Origin: SZAS-18 sp038322235
GTDB taxonomy: Bacteria; Verrucomicrobiota; Verrucomicrobiia; Chthoniobacterales; SZAS-18
Reading direction: 5' to 3'
NCBI GenBank assembly: GCA_038322235.1
Contig: JBBQFQ010000017.1
Span: 1 to 64,000 of the forward strand
Length of the DNA: 64,000 nt
Position numbers and translations under genes: made by a program. The notes beneath the pieces are model-generated. The model was not told the DNA's origin and searched no databases. It saw only the letters and a list, made by a program, of their open reading frames with translations. Shown here piece by piece: positions 43,463 to 51,919 of this stretch. Positions within the stretch are counted from its first letter, which is position 1. Every line of letters starts with the position of its first letter.

Positions 43463-45172
43463 CTATTTTTTCTCGACGAGCTGAAAGTCGTCGAGATAGA
43501 GCACGCCGTCCTGGCGGATGATGCACTGGACGAGCACGCGCAGGTTGAACTGCTTCACGTTTTCCATGCCGGGTTTCTGCAGGCGGGTGGAGAGGGATTT
43601 CGTCACCGTGCTCCAGCTGCCGCCCGGACTGAATTTGTTCCGATCGTAAAACTCGTCCCGTCCGCCCGCGAAGATCTTGGTCACGCTGCCGCGCTCGCCG
43701 CGCTCGATCTTCACGGGCGCCTTCGAAGCGTCCACGCGCCACGCGAGATTGTAGCCCGCATCGAGCACGCCGGTACCCTTGGCCTTGAAGCTGAAATCGT
43801 ACTTCGAACCGGCGTTCACCGTCACTTCGCGATAGATCTCGACGCGGCGATACGCGCCGGGAATGCCGGTGTTCGGGACATTGAAATACTGCCCGGGCGG
43901 CTGGGTGTAGGCGATCTTGAGGCACGCATTCCCCTCGGGCGGCTCGGCCTTCGGATCCTCCTCCCTCGTGACCACGCCCACCGTGATGAAGGCGTTTCCA
44001 TCGTTGCGCGCGTCGTCGACCTCCCAGCCCGCGGGCGGGCGGAGGGTCTTCCCGAGGACATCCACGCCCTCGAGTTCGAATGGCGCGTCAAACTTCGGTT
44101 CCTGGGCGGTCCCTTTGTTCAGGCAGACGGAGATGCGGCCGTTATCGCGCCCCAGGATGAGGTCGATCAAGCCGTCGCCGTTCCAATCGGCCGCGAACGG
44201 ATAAATTTGCCCGCCGGGTTTCGTGTTTCCGCCAAAGCTCAAATACGAGGTGAACGGGACTTCATCTCCCGGCTTCCAATTCGGACTCTGGTTGAGATAG
44301 ACGCCCACCTGACCCGTCCGATCGGAGATGAGCAGATCCGGCCGACCGTCGCCGTTGATGTCGGCCACCGTGGGAATGAGGTGCTCGCGCCCGTCGCCAT
44401 AGGACAGGTAAAATTTCCGATCCTCGGGAAAGACCGGCGTGCCGGTGGCGGACGCATTCTCGAGCAAACGGACGACATTTGCCGAGTAGGTCCCCTCCCC
44501 CAGCAGGACATCGAGCCGGCCATCGCGATTCCAGTCCACCGCGGCGGGCGAGAGCAGATTCGCCCAGAGATGCCCATCCTTCGAGGTCGGCACGAGCGCG
44601 CGACTCGTCGGCTCGGGGTTCCGAAAGACCGGCGCCTGCGCGGTGCCCTGGTTGGGAATGAAAAAGAGTTCCCCGAGAAAATTCCCGACGAGGAGATCGA
44701 TCTTCCCGGTCTTGCCCCATTCGGCCGCGGCCGCACGGGGGGCGCGGCGGTCGGGCGACGCCGTTCGCCGGCGCCAGAACTCCTCGTCCCGTTCCACCCG
44801 GGAGAGATAGATGGGAATCAGCTCCGCGTGGGTGAATTTCGGCGCCTCGCGCGTGCCGCTGTTGAAATAGACCCAGAAATAGCCGGTCGGATCGACGACG
44901 AGGAGGTCCGGCTTCCCGTCGCCATTCAAATCCACGAACTGGACGCACGGCGGAATGGCCATCGCGCCGAGCGACGCGCGCTCGGTCAGGACGTCGAGCG
45001 ATTTCCGCGGAACGCTAAGAATGCCATCGGCGTTCACGCCGTCCCAGAGGTTGTCCTGCGGCGCGGCGAGTTGCTCGAACCCCGGATTGCTGAACAGATT
45101 CTCCGCCGCGGCCCGGGGCGCAGAGAGCACCGGAAAGGCGGAGGCGAGCAGAAGCAGGACGGAACGCCGCAT
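43463..45172 (-). CDS. secreted FG-GAP/VCBS repeat protein
   Basis: The 569-aa product from the ATG at 45172 has a signal peptide (SVLLLLASAFPVLSAPRAAA). At least four VCBS/FG-GAP blades follow, with the calcium motifs DLNGDGKPDLLV, DWNRDGRLDVLLG, DINGDGRPDLLIS and DWNGDGLIDLILG. They form a partial beta-propeller typical of extracellular binding proteins. A C-terminal domain of about 180 residues (residues 390–569) is a carbohydrate-binding-like beta sandwich (KIAYTQPPGQYFNVPNTG, RRVEIYREVTVNAGSKYDFSFKAKG). It converges with the deoxyhypusine-synthase-like gene. Confidence 0.85.
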   Translation of the reverse strand: MRRSVLLLLASAFPVLSAPRAAAENLFSNPGFEQLAAPQDNLWDGVNADGILSVPRKSLDVLTERASLGAMAIPPCVQFVDLNGDGKPDLLVVDPTGYFWVYFNSGTREAPKFTHAELIPIYLSRVERDEEFWRRRTASPDRRAPRAAAAEWGKTGKIDLLVGNFLGELFFIPNQGTAQAPVFRNPEPTSRALVPTSKDGHLWANLLSPAAVDWNRDGRLDVLLGEGTYSANVVRLLENASATGTPVFPEDRKFYLSYGDGREHLIPTVADINGDGRPDLLISDRTGQVGVYLNQSPNWKPGDEVPFTSYLSFGGNTKPGGQIYPFAADWNGDGLIDLILGRDNGRISVCLNKGTAQEPKFDAPFELEGVDVLGKTLRPPAGWEVDDARNDGNAFITVGVVTREEDPKAEPPEGNACLKIAYTQPPGQYFNVPNTGIPGAYRRVEIYREVTVNAGSKYDFSFKAKGTGVLDAGYNLAWRVDASKAPVKIERGERGSVTKIFAGGRDEFYDRNKFSPGGSWSTVTKSLSTRLQKPGMENVKQFNLRVLVQCIIRQDGVLYLDDFQLVEKK

Positions 45173-45209
45173 GGGGGAACGCCGATTTGTCGGTCTTCGC
45201 CCGCGAAGG

Positions 45210-47816
45210 TCAATCCCCGTCTTCGTCCGGCGCAATCCCATCGTACATTTCATGATACAAGCGCTCGATCGCCGCCGCCGGGTCTTCGAACATCATCGCC
45301 TCGCGAATGCGCGAGACGAACATCGGGAAAGCGAACGGGGTCACCATCGGCACGTCCACCAGCCTCCACTCGAGTCCGTCGACCTGGTCGAGAAACGCGA
45401 GGGCGCGCGGGAGATCGAGAATCGAATGCGTCGCCTGACGGTAGGCCTCGAGGAGGAGCGGATGATCGGGCTCGTGCTCGCTCAGCACGCGGAAGATGAG
45501 CTCCGAGCTGAAGCGAATCTGTCGCACCTTCCGCTCCTTCCCCGGCAGGGCGCGCGGCACCATCAGACCGGTCTGGGCCACGCCGTGAAACTGCCGACGC
45601 ACGAGCTCTGACTCGCGCAGCGCCAGCGCCAGATGCGCCTCGGCCTCCGGACGCCGGAAGCAGGCGCGAAGGCGCGCGAGCGAGAGCTCCTCCGGGCGCT
45701 TCACCGTGAGCAGGAAGCCGTAGTCATCAATCGTGAGCATGGCGTTCCCGCCCGTGAACTCCTGCACGCGCCACGCGACGATCCGGGAGAGCGCATCATT
45801 CGCACTGCGGCCGATCAGCGAGTGAAAGAAATAGTCGGTCAGACCCGCCTCCGCGCGCCGCACTTCGACGAGCAAACTCCCCAGGCGCGGGACGACCGAA
45901 ACCCGGCGCTGCGCGAGAAAGTGACCGGTAATCGCCTGGGCGTTGGCGAGCGAGACTTCCCAGTTTTCAACCAGCCAGTCCGCCGCGGCCTCCCGCCCGC
46001 CCGCCGTCAGCACGTCGTCGAGCTTTGTCCGCAGCCGGGCGACTTCCGCCGCAAGTCCGGACGAGAGCGGCATCTTGCCGTTATTCCAGCGCGGAATGGT
46101 CGGAGCGCGTCCGGCCGCATCCACCACCTTCACCTCTTGGAGCCCCACTTCGCTCACGCGCACGACCTGCCCGCCGAGGACGAAGCAGTCGCCCGGACGC
46201 AGCCGCTTCACGAACGACTCCTCCACCGTCCCCAGCCGTTTCCGCCCTCGCGTGACGGTCACGAGTTCATCGGTCACGATGGTGCCGATGTTCACGAGAT
46301 GATCCCGCTCCACCCGCCGGCTCGCCGGGATGAGCCGGCCGGCGTCATCGAAGCGGATTTTCCCGAAGTCCTCCCGATACTGCCGCTCGAGCGAGCGACC
46401 GCCGCCTTCGAGATAGCGCTGCACCCGATCAAATTCGTCACGCTCCAGCTTCGCGAAGGGATCCGCCCGGCGCACGATCGCGAAGACCTCATCCGGCGTG
46501 ATCGGGCCCTCCATGACGAGCCCGAGAAGATGCTGCGCCAGGACATCGTAGGACCGTTCCGGAACCATTACCGGATCGAGCTGGCGCTGGCGGACGAGGC
46601 GGGCCGTGACCGTGCATTCGATGAGGTCGTTCACGTTCGACGCCACGAGCACGCCGCGACTCGTCTGATGGATGGAGTGTCCGCTCCGGCCGATCCGTTG
46701 AATGGCGCGTGACACGCCCTTCGGCGCCGAGATCATGATCACGAGATCGATCGCACCAATGTCGATCCCCAGCTCGAGGCTCGTGCTGCAGACCACAGCC
46801 CGGAGTTCACCGCGCTTCATCCGGTCCTCCACGTCGAGCCGCAGACTCCGATCGATGCTGGAATGATGCGTCTCGATCTGCGGCGCGAGCGCGGGAAGCT
46901 GCGCCTTCAGCTGGACGCCGAGCTGCTCGGCGAGGCCGCGCGTATTGCAGAAGATGAGCACCGAATTCTGGCGCTCGATCAGCCGGGCGAGCTCCGCGAG
47001 CACGCGGGTCGCCGTGAATCCGGCCTGCGGATAGGGATGGCGCCGGATCGGGGAAAAAACTTCCACGCGCAGATCGCGCTCCGCCGGAGCCTCCGCGATC
47101 ACGCAGGGCCTTCCGGGACCGCACAGAAACCGCGCCATCCGCTCGAGTGGCGTGACCGTGGCCGAGAGTCCGATCCGGCACAGCCCGCCCGTCCGCCCGG
47201 CCCCGGCGCGAATCGCCTCGATGCGCTCGAGCGAGACGGTGAGATGGACGCCGCGTTTGCTTTCCCCCAGCGCGTGAAGCTCATCGAGAATGACGAATCG
47301 ACAGTCCGCGATGGCGGTCCGAAAGGCGGCCGAGCAGAGCAGGATCGCCACGCTCTCGGGCGTGGTGATCAGGATGGCGGGGGGCTTCCGTTTTTGTTTC
47401 GCGCGCTCGGCCGCAGTGGTGTCGCCGGTGCGCAGCCCGACGGAGATCACGTCGGTCAGCTTAAGTTCCTTGAGCGGTCCGGAGAGGTTCTTGCTGATGT
47501 CGTAGGCCAGCGCGCGCAGCGGCGAGATGTAGAGCGCCTGAATCCCCGACCACTTTGTCCCGAGCGTCGCCTCGCGGGCGAGGGTATCGATGATCCCGAG
47601 AAATCCCGCGAGCGTTTTTCCGCTGCCGGTGGGTGAAGTCAGGAGCACGCTGCGGCCTTCGAGGATCGCCGGGATACAGCGAAGCTGCGCGCCGGTGAAG
47701 ACCCCGAATTTCCGGCGAAACCATTTCGCGATGCGCTGGTCGAGCCGCACGAAGAGATCCCCGGCCGGTTCGGCGCGCGGATAAAGGGTTTCGTCGGCCA
47801 CCGGCCGTGGTCGCAT
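45210..47816 (-). CDS. lhr: Lhr-family DEAD/DEAH helicase
   Basis: The 868-aa product is a superfamily 2 helicase of the Lhr class. The order is motif I SPTGSGKT (about residue 61), motif II LDELHAL, motif III GLSATVTP, motif V STSLELGIDIGAIDLV and motif VI QRIGRSGH. The Lhr winged-helix and DUF-type C-terminal core follow (LARLRACFRRPEAEAHLAL, LVRRQFHGVAQTGLMVPR). Length is that of the compact Lhr form (about 800–900), not the 1500-residue mycobacterial protein. These helicases take part in DNA repair. No partner ligase or phosphoesterase gene is adjacent. Confidence 0.9.
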   Translation of the reverse strand: MRPRPVADETLYPRAEPAGDLFVRLDQRIAKWFRRKFGVFTGAQLRCIPAILEGRSVLLTSPTGSGKTLAGFLGIIDTLAREATLGTKWSGIQALYISPLRALAYDISKNLSGPLKELKLTDVISVGLRTGDTTAAERAKQKRKPPAILITTPESVAILLCSAAFRTAIADCRFVILDELHALGESKRGVHLTVSLERIEAIRAGAGRTGGLCRIGLSATVTPLERMARFLCGPGRPCVIAEAPAERDLRVEVFSPIRRHPYPQAGFTATRVLAELARLIERQNSVLIFCNTRGLAEQLGVQLKAQLPALAPQIETHHSSIDRSLRLDVEDRMKRGELRAVVCSTSLELGIDIGAIDLVIMISAPKGVSRAIQRIGRSGHSIHQTSRGVLVASNVNDLIECTVTARLVRQRQLDPVMVPERSYDVLAQHLLGLVMEGPITPDEVFAIVRRADPFAKLERDEFDRVQRYLEGGGRSLERQYREDFGKIRFDDAGRLIPASRRVERDHLVNIGTIVTDELVTVTRGRKRLGTVEESFVKRLRPGDCFVLGGQVVRVSEVGLQEVKVVDAAGRAPTIPRWNNGKMPLSSGLAAEVARLRTKLDDVLTAGGREAAADWLVENWEVSLANAQAITGHFLAQRRVSVVPRLGSLLVEVRRAEAGLTDYFFHSLIGRSANDALSRIVAWRVQEFTGGNAMLTIDDYGFLLTVKRPEELSLARLRACFRRPEAEAHLALALRESELVRRQFHGVAQTGLMVPRALPGKERKVRQIRFSSELIFRVLSEHEPDHPLLLEAYRQATHSILDLPRALAFLDQVDGLEWRLVDVPMVTPFAFPMFVSRIREAMMFEDPAAAIERLYHEMYDGIAPDEDGD

Positions 47817-47881
47817 GGGAAGCCGCCGCGAGCAACGTCACGGGGGTTGAACCCCTGGGCGGCCTCGTCGATAGCAGAAGC

Positions 47882-48106
47882 GTGTTCCGCCCCTCCGCGA
47901 AGTCCCAGGCCGCCCTCGGCCGCAGCTGGGCCGTGATCTTGATGCTGCTGATGGCGCTCGCGCTCGGGGCGATCGTGCTCATGACGCGCGCGGACAAGGT
48001 CCAGCGCGCGAAGCTCGACCTCACCATCAAGCGCAGCGACGCCCTGCCCACGCCGGCGCCGAAGCTGGAAGACGACGAGGAGATGGATCCCGACAAGCCG
48101 GAGTGA
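47882..48106 (+). CDS. small single-helix membrane protein
   Basis: The roughly 74-aa product (GTG start at 47882; ATG at 47807 would give 99) has a membrane helix WAVILMLLMALALGAIVLM. An acidic C-terminal tail follows (KLEDDEEMDPDKPE). It lies 51 bases upstream of dapA in the same orientation and could be cotranscribed. Family not recognised; the start is uncertain because both candidates overlap or approach the divergent helicase start. Confidence 0.45.
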   Translation: MFRPSAKSQAALGRSWAVILMLLMALALGAIVLMTRADKVQRAKLDLTIKRSDALPTPAPKLEDDEEMDPDKPE

Positions 48107-48157
48107 TCGGCGGTGGTCTGCGCTTGCGAGCCCGCCGCAGCGGCCGACTCTTCCGCC

Positions 48158-49036
48158 ATGTTCTCCGGCTGCTACACCGCGCTCGTTTCCCCCTTCCTGC
48201 ACGATGCCATCGATGACGCCTCGTTCGCGAAGTTGATCGAGCATCAGATCGCCGGCGGGATCAACGGAATCGTCCCTGTCGGCACGACGGGCGAATCCCC
48301 CACCGTCACCCACGAGGAGCATTTGCATCTCGTCCGCCGCGCGGTCGAGATCGCGAAGGGCCGCTGTCAGGTCATCGCCGGGGCCGGGTCAAACTCCACC
48401 CAGAAGTCGGTCGAGCTGGTGCGCGCATGCGAGGGACTCGGAGCGGATGCGCTCCTGCTCGTCGTGCCGTATTACAACAAGCCCACGCAGGACGGACTCT
48501 ACCGCCATTTCCGCGCGGCGGCGGAGAGCACGAAGCTGCCGATCATGCTCTACTCGGTCCCGAGCCGGACCATCACGGAGATCGGCGTGGAGACGGTGCG
48601 CCGCCTTGCGGCCGATTGTCCGAACGTCGTGGCGATCAAGGAGGCGGGTGGAACGCCCGAACGCGTGAGCGCGATGCGTCAGGTGCTTCCTCCGTCGTTC
48701 CAGATCCTGAGCGGGGATGATTCGCTCACGCTGCCCTTCCTCGCGTGCGGCGCGACCGGCGTGGTGAGCGTCGCTTCGAACCTCATCCCCGCGGAGGTCT
48801 CCGCCCTCGTGCGTTTGTTCCGCTCGGGGAACCTCGCCGAGGCCCTCGCCGTGCACGACCGGTTCTTCCAGCTCTTCAAAGACATCTTCGCCGAGCCAAA
48901 TCCGGTACCGATCAAGCAGGCGCTCGTCTGGCGCGGAATCATCGCGTCTCCGGAAGTGCGGGGCCCGCTCTGCCCGCTGACCGAGGGAACTTCGGCCAGT
49001 CTGCGCGCGCTGCTCAACCGGCTCGGGCTTGCCTGA
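48158..49036 (+). CDS. dapA: 4-hydroxy-tetrahydrodipicolinate synthase
   Basis: The 292-aa (beta/alpha)8 enzyme condenses pyruvate with aspartate semialdehyde in lysine and peptidoglycan diaminopimelate synthesis. Motifs are GTTGESPTVTHEEH, VPYYNKPTQDGLYRHF, the Schiff-base lysine in VAIKEAGGTPERV and SGDDSLTLPFLACGATGVVS. The catalytic tyrosine lies in LYSVPSRT, where most family members have YNVPxRT. ATG at 48158 gives the usual MFSGCYTALVSPF start. The next gene begins 8 bases after the stop. Confidence 0.93.
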   Translation: MFSGCYTALVSPFLHDAIDDASFAKLIEHQIAGGINGIVPVGTTGESPTVTHEEHLHLVRRAVEIAKGRCQVIAGAGSNSTQKSVELVRACEGLGADALLLVVPYYNKPTQDGLYRHFRAAAESTKLPIMLYSVPSRTITEIGVETVRRLAADCPNVVAIKEAGGTPERVSAMRQVLPPSFQILSGDDSLTLPFLACGATGVVSVASNLIPAEVSALVRLFRSGNLAEALAVHDRFFQLFKDIFAEPNPVPIKQALVWRGIIASPEVRGPLCPLTEGTSASLRALLNRLGLA

Positions 49037-49044
49037 CCACGACG

Positions 49045-49935
49045 ATGATCCGCCGGTCTGCCCTGCTCGCGCTCGTCCGTGCGCTGGCGCTGGCGCTGGC
49101 TGGCTCGGTCGCGGCGGAATCCATCGCGGAGGAAGGTCTGAAACCAGTCCGTTTCAGTGAACTCTCGAATCAGCGGCTGAATCCGCTCGCGACCACCGCC
49201 CTCGCCGTGCGACCGGACGAATGGAAGCACGCGGAGACGGAGAATTTCATCCTGCACTACCTCGATGAAGCCGCCGCGAAGCAGGTCGCGGTGGAGGCGG
49301 AGTTTTTCTATCGGGCGATCGCGAAGGATCTCGGCAAGGAGGGACCGCGCTCCGAGCGGAAGGCCCGCATTCTCGTCTGCGACGCCGGCGTGTGGGAGGT
49401 GGTCCGGCGCACGCTCGAGCTCGACCGGATGACCGGCGGGGCTCACCTCGACAACGAACTGGCGCTGCCGCGCGACGGAAATCGCTTCCAGGGCCCCGTG
49501 TTGGGACATGAGATCACCCACCTCGTGCTGGATCGTTTCTACGGCCGGAGCGTGCCGCTCTGGCTGAACGAAGGCTACGCCGAGTACGTCTCGCGGGTGC
49601 TCTACGCCTCCTTCTACCGCGCGCGCAAATTCGCCGCCCGCCCCCACCTCCCCTCGCTCCGGCCCGAGGATTTCATTCCGCTCGAGCGGCTCACCGGCAT
49701 CCGGTCCTATCCCGCCAACGAGCGCGAATTGATCGCGTTCTACGTCGAGTCGTGCCGGCTGACCGCCTTCCTGGCGGCACAGGGGAAGGAAGAATTCCGC
49801 GTGTTCCTCGAGGCCATCGCCCGGGGCAGTTTCTTCGAATCGGCGGTCGGCGACGCGTTTGGCGGGCGGTTTTCGACCCGAAGCGATCTCGAGGATAAGT
49901 TTCGGACGGAAATTTTCAAAGCCCAACCGGACTGA
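49045..49935 (+). CDS. secreted gluzincin-type metallopeptidase (peptidase MA-like)
   Basis: The 296-aa product from the ATG at 49045 has a signal peptide (LALVRALALALAGSVAAE). It has a zinc site: HEITH in GPVLGHEITHLVLDRF (about residues 155–165) and a downstream glutamate in LWLNEGYAEYVS (about 175–190), the gluzincin arrangement HExxH…E. The C-terminal part is helical. Similar to peptidase MA/DUF1570-type proteins of planctomycetes and Verrucomicrobia. Probably acts outside the cytoplasm; substrate unknown. Coupled to dapA by 8 bases. Confidence 0.8.
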   Translation: MIRRSALLALVRALALALAGSVAAESIAEEGLKPVRFSELSNQRLNPLATTALAVRPDEWKHAETENFILHYLDEAAAKQVAVEAEFFYRAIAKDLGKEGPRSERKARILVCDAGVWEVVRRTLELDRMTGGAHLDNELALPRDGNRFQGPVLGHEITHLVLDRFYGRSVPLWLNEGYAEYVSRVLYASFYRARKFAARPHLPSLRPEDFIPLERLTGIRSYPANERELIAFYVESCRLTAFLAAQGKEEFRVFLEAIARGSFFESAVGDAFGGRFSTRSDLEDKFRTEIFKAQPD

Positions 49936-49996
49936 TTTGATTCTCGCATCGGGTGCGGCGATTTGTTTTGCTGGCGGACCGAGTCCGATTCACCCG

Positions 49997-51874
49997 ATGG
50001 CCCAATCCAGCGAACCCAGCGAGACGCTCCGTTACGGACGCTACGAGATTCCCGTGGATCGAAACGGTGAGCCCGTGGAACTCGGCCGCGGCGGGATGGG
50101 CATTACTTACAAGGCGCTCGATACGAAGCTGGATCGCATCGTGGTGCTCAAGGTCGTCAGCGGCGCCCTGCATCACAATCAGCAGGCGCGGCAAAAATTC
50201 CTGCGCGAAGCCCGGCTCCTCGCGCGCTTGAGCCATCCAAACATCGCGGCCGTCCACGACATCGGCGAACAAAGCGGCACGGATTACTACGTGATGGAGT
50301 ACATCGAGGGAGAGGACCTCGGCTCCCGCGTTCACGCCATGGGGCCCATCCCGGTCGGCCTCTCGGTCGAGATCGCGCGCCAAGCCGCGGCCGCGCTCGC
50401 TTCGGCCTGGAAGCAGGGACTCATCCATCGCGACATCAAGCCAGCCAACCTGATGCTCGCGAAGACCGATGGCTCGGTGAAGGTGAAGCTCATCGATTTC
50501 GGACTCGCCAAGGTCGTCGGCGCCGGCGCCGTGGACATCACCCGGATCACGATGACGGGCGAGACGGCGGGCTACAGTCCCGCCTTCGCCAGTCCGGAGC
50601 AGATCGAAGGGATGGACGTGGATACCCGCTCGGACATCTACTCTCTCGGCGTCACGCTCTGGTATCTCCTCGCCGGCAAGCCGCCCTTCAGCGGCACCTC
50701 GCGCCGGCAGGTGGAAAATGCCCACATCAATCAGCCGCCGCCCGCGCACCTGCTGCACGGCACGGTCCCGAAGCCGGTCGTGGATCTGCTCCAGCGGATG
50801 CTAAAGAAGGATCCGCAGGATCGCCCGGAGAATCCGGAAATCCTTGAGCGCGAGCTCACGGTGCTGGCGACTTCGGATATCGTGAAGTCCGCGTACGACA
50901 CGCTGGCCTTTGGCCCCACCATCGGCACGCGGCCGGCGCCGACCGCGACCACGCGGCCCCGCGCATTCAATCCGCTATTCGTCGCGGTTCCCGGTCTCGC
51001 GGTCCTCGGGCTGGCGCTGGCGATCTTTTTCCTCCGGTCGTCGCCCCCGAAACCCCCGATCCCGGTGGCCGGGCCGACCCCGGCGTCCGATCCCGTGGCG
51101 GCGGCCACGCCGGAGAGCGCCGCGCCCGCGACGCCTCCGCCCGCCGCCGTGAAGGCGACCTTCGAGAACGGTCTCGGCATGAAGTTTGTCCCGGTGCCCG
51201 GCACGAAGGTGCTCTTCAGCATGTACGAGACGCGGGTCGCGGATTATGAAGCCTTCGTGAAGGCGAATCCAACCTACGATGCCGGGCCCGGCTGGAGTGA
51301 TCCCTACTTTCCGCAAACTCCGCAGCATCCGGTGGTCTTCGTGAGCTGGAACGACGCCGTAAAATTCTGCGAATGGCTCACGACGAAGGAGCGGGCCGAC
51401 GGGCGCATCCTGCCCGCCCAGAGCTACCGCCTCCCGACCGATGACGAATGGAGCGCCGCCGTGGGTCTGCCGCGCGAACCCGGCGACTCGCCCGACGCGC
51501 GCGACGGCAAAAACAAGACGCATTACCCCTGGCACGGGGAAAAGTGGCCGCCGAGCTCAGCTGGGCGCGCGGGGAAATACGCGAAGAGCCTGAAGATCGC
51601 CGGTGATACCTCGGAGTTCACCCAGCCCGTGGGCGGCTTCGAGGCGAACGCGAACGGTCTCCACGACATGGGCGGAAACGCCTGGGAATGGGTCCAGGAC
51701 TGGTACGAAAGCGCGAAGAGCGGCCGCCAGACGAACAAGACGCTCCGCGGCGCTTCGTGGCTCGACAGCCAGCCCGGCCAACTCTTGTCGTCGTCGCGAC
51801 TTTTCGAGACGCCCGAGACGCGGCTGAACGCGTTCGGCTTCCGGGTGGTGCTCACGTCGCAGTACGCGCGATGA
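49997..51874 (+). CDS. membrane Ser/Thr protein kinase with FGE-like sensor domain
   Basis: The 625-aa product has an active-looking Hanks-type kinase domain at residues about 14–290. Present are a glycine loop (LGRGGMGITY), VVLKVV lysine, HRDIKPANLML catalytic loop, DFGLAKVVG and the SPEQ segment. A membrane helix follows at about 330–350 (LFVAVPGLAVLGLALAIFFL). Then a Pro/Ala linker precedes an FGE-sulfatase/SUMF1-like domain (KFVPVPGTKVLFSMYETRVADYEAF, SYRLPTDDEWSAAVG, DMGGNAWEWVQDW, LRGASWLD). As in the paralogue at 12202–14181, the enzyme cysteines are missing, so the outer domain probably senses a ligand. Start ATG 49997. Confidence 0.9.
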   Translation: MAQSSEPSETLRYGRYEIPVDRNGEPVELGRGGMGITYKALDTKLDRIVVLKVVSGALHHNQQARQKFLREARLLARLSHPNIAAVHDIGEQSGTDYYVMEYIEGEDLGSRVHAMGPIPVGLSVEIARQAAAALASAWKQGLIHRDIKPANLMLAKTDGSVKVKLIDFGLAKVVGAGAVDITRITMTGETAGYSPAFASPEQIEGMDVDTRSDIYSLGVTLWYLLAGKPPFSGTSRRQVENAHINQPPPAHLLHGTVPKPVVDLLQRMLKKDPQDRPENPEILERELTVLATSDIVKSAYDTLAFGPTIGTRPAPTATTRPRAFNPLFVAVPGLAVLGLALAIFFLRSSPPKPPIPVAGPTPASDPVAAATPESAAPATPPPAAVKATFENGLGMKFVPVPGTKVLFSMYETRVADYEAFVKANPTYDAGPGWSDPYFPQTPQHPVVFVSWNDAVKFCEWLTTKERADGRILPAQSYRLPTDDEWSAAVGLPREPGDSPDARDGKNKTHYPWHGEKWPPSSAGRAGKYAKSLKIAGDTSEFTQPVGGFEANANGLHDMGGNAWEWVQDWYESAKSGRQTNKTLRGASWLDSQPGQLLSSSRLFETPETRLNAFGFRVVLTSQYAR

Positions 51875-51919
51875 GGGAGAAACGGCGCTGGCCGGACGGG
51901 TTTCCCGGGCCCCGCGGAC

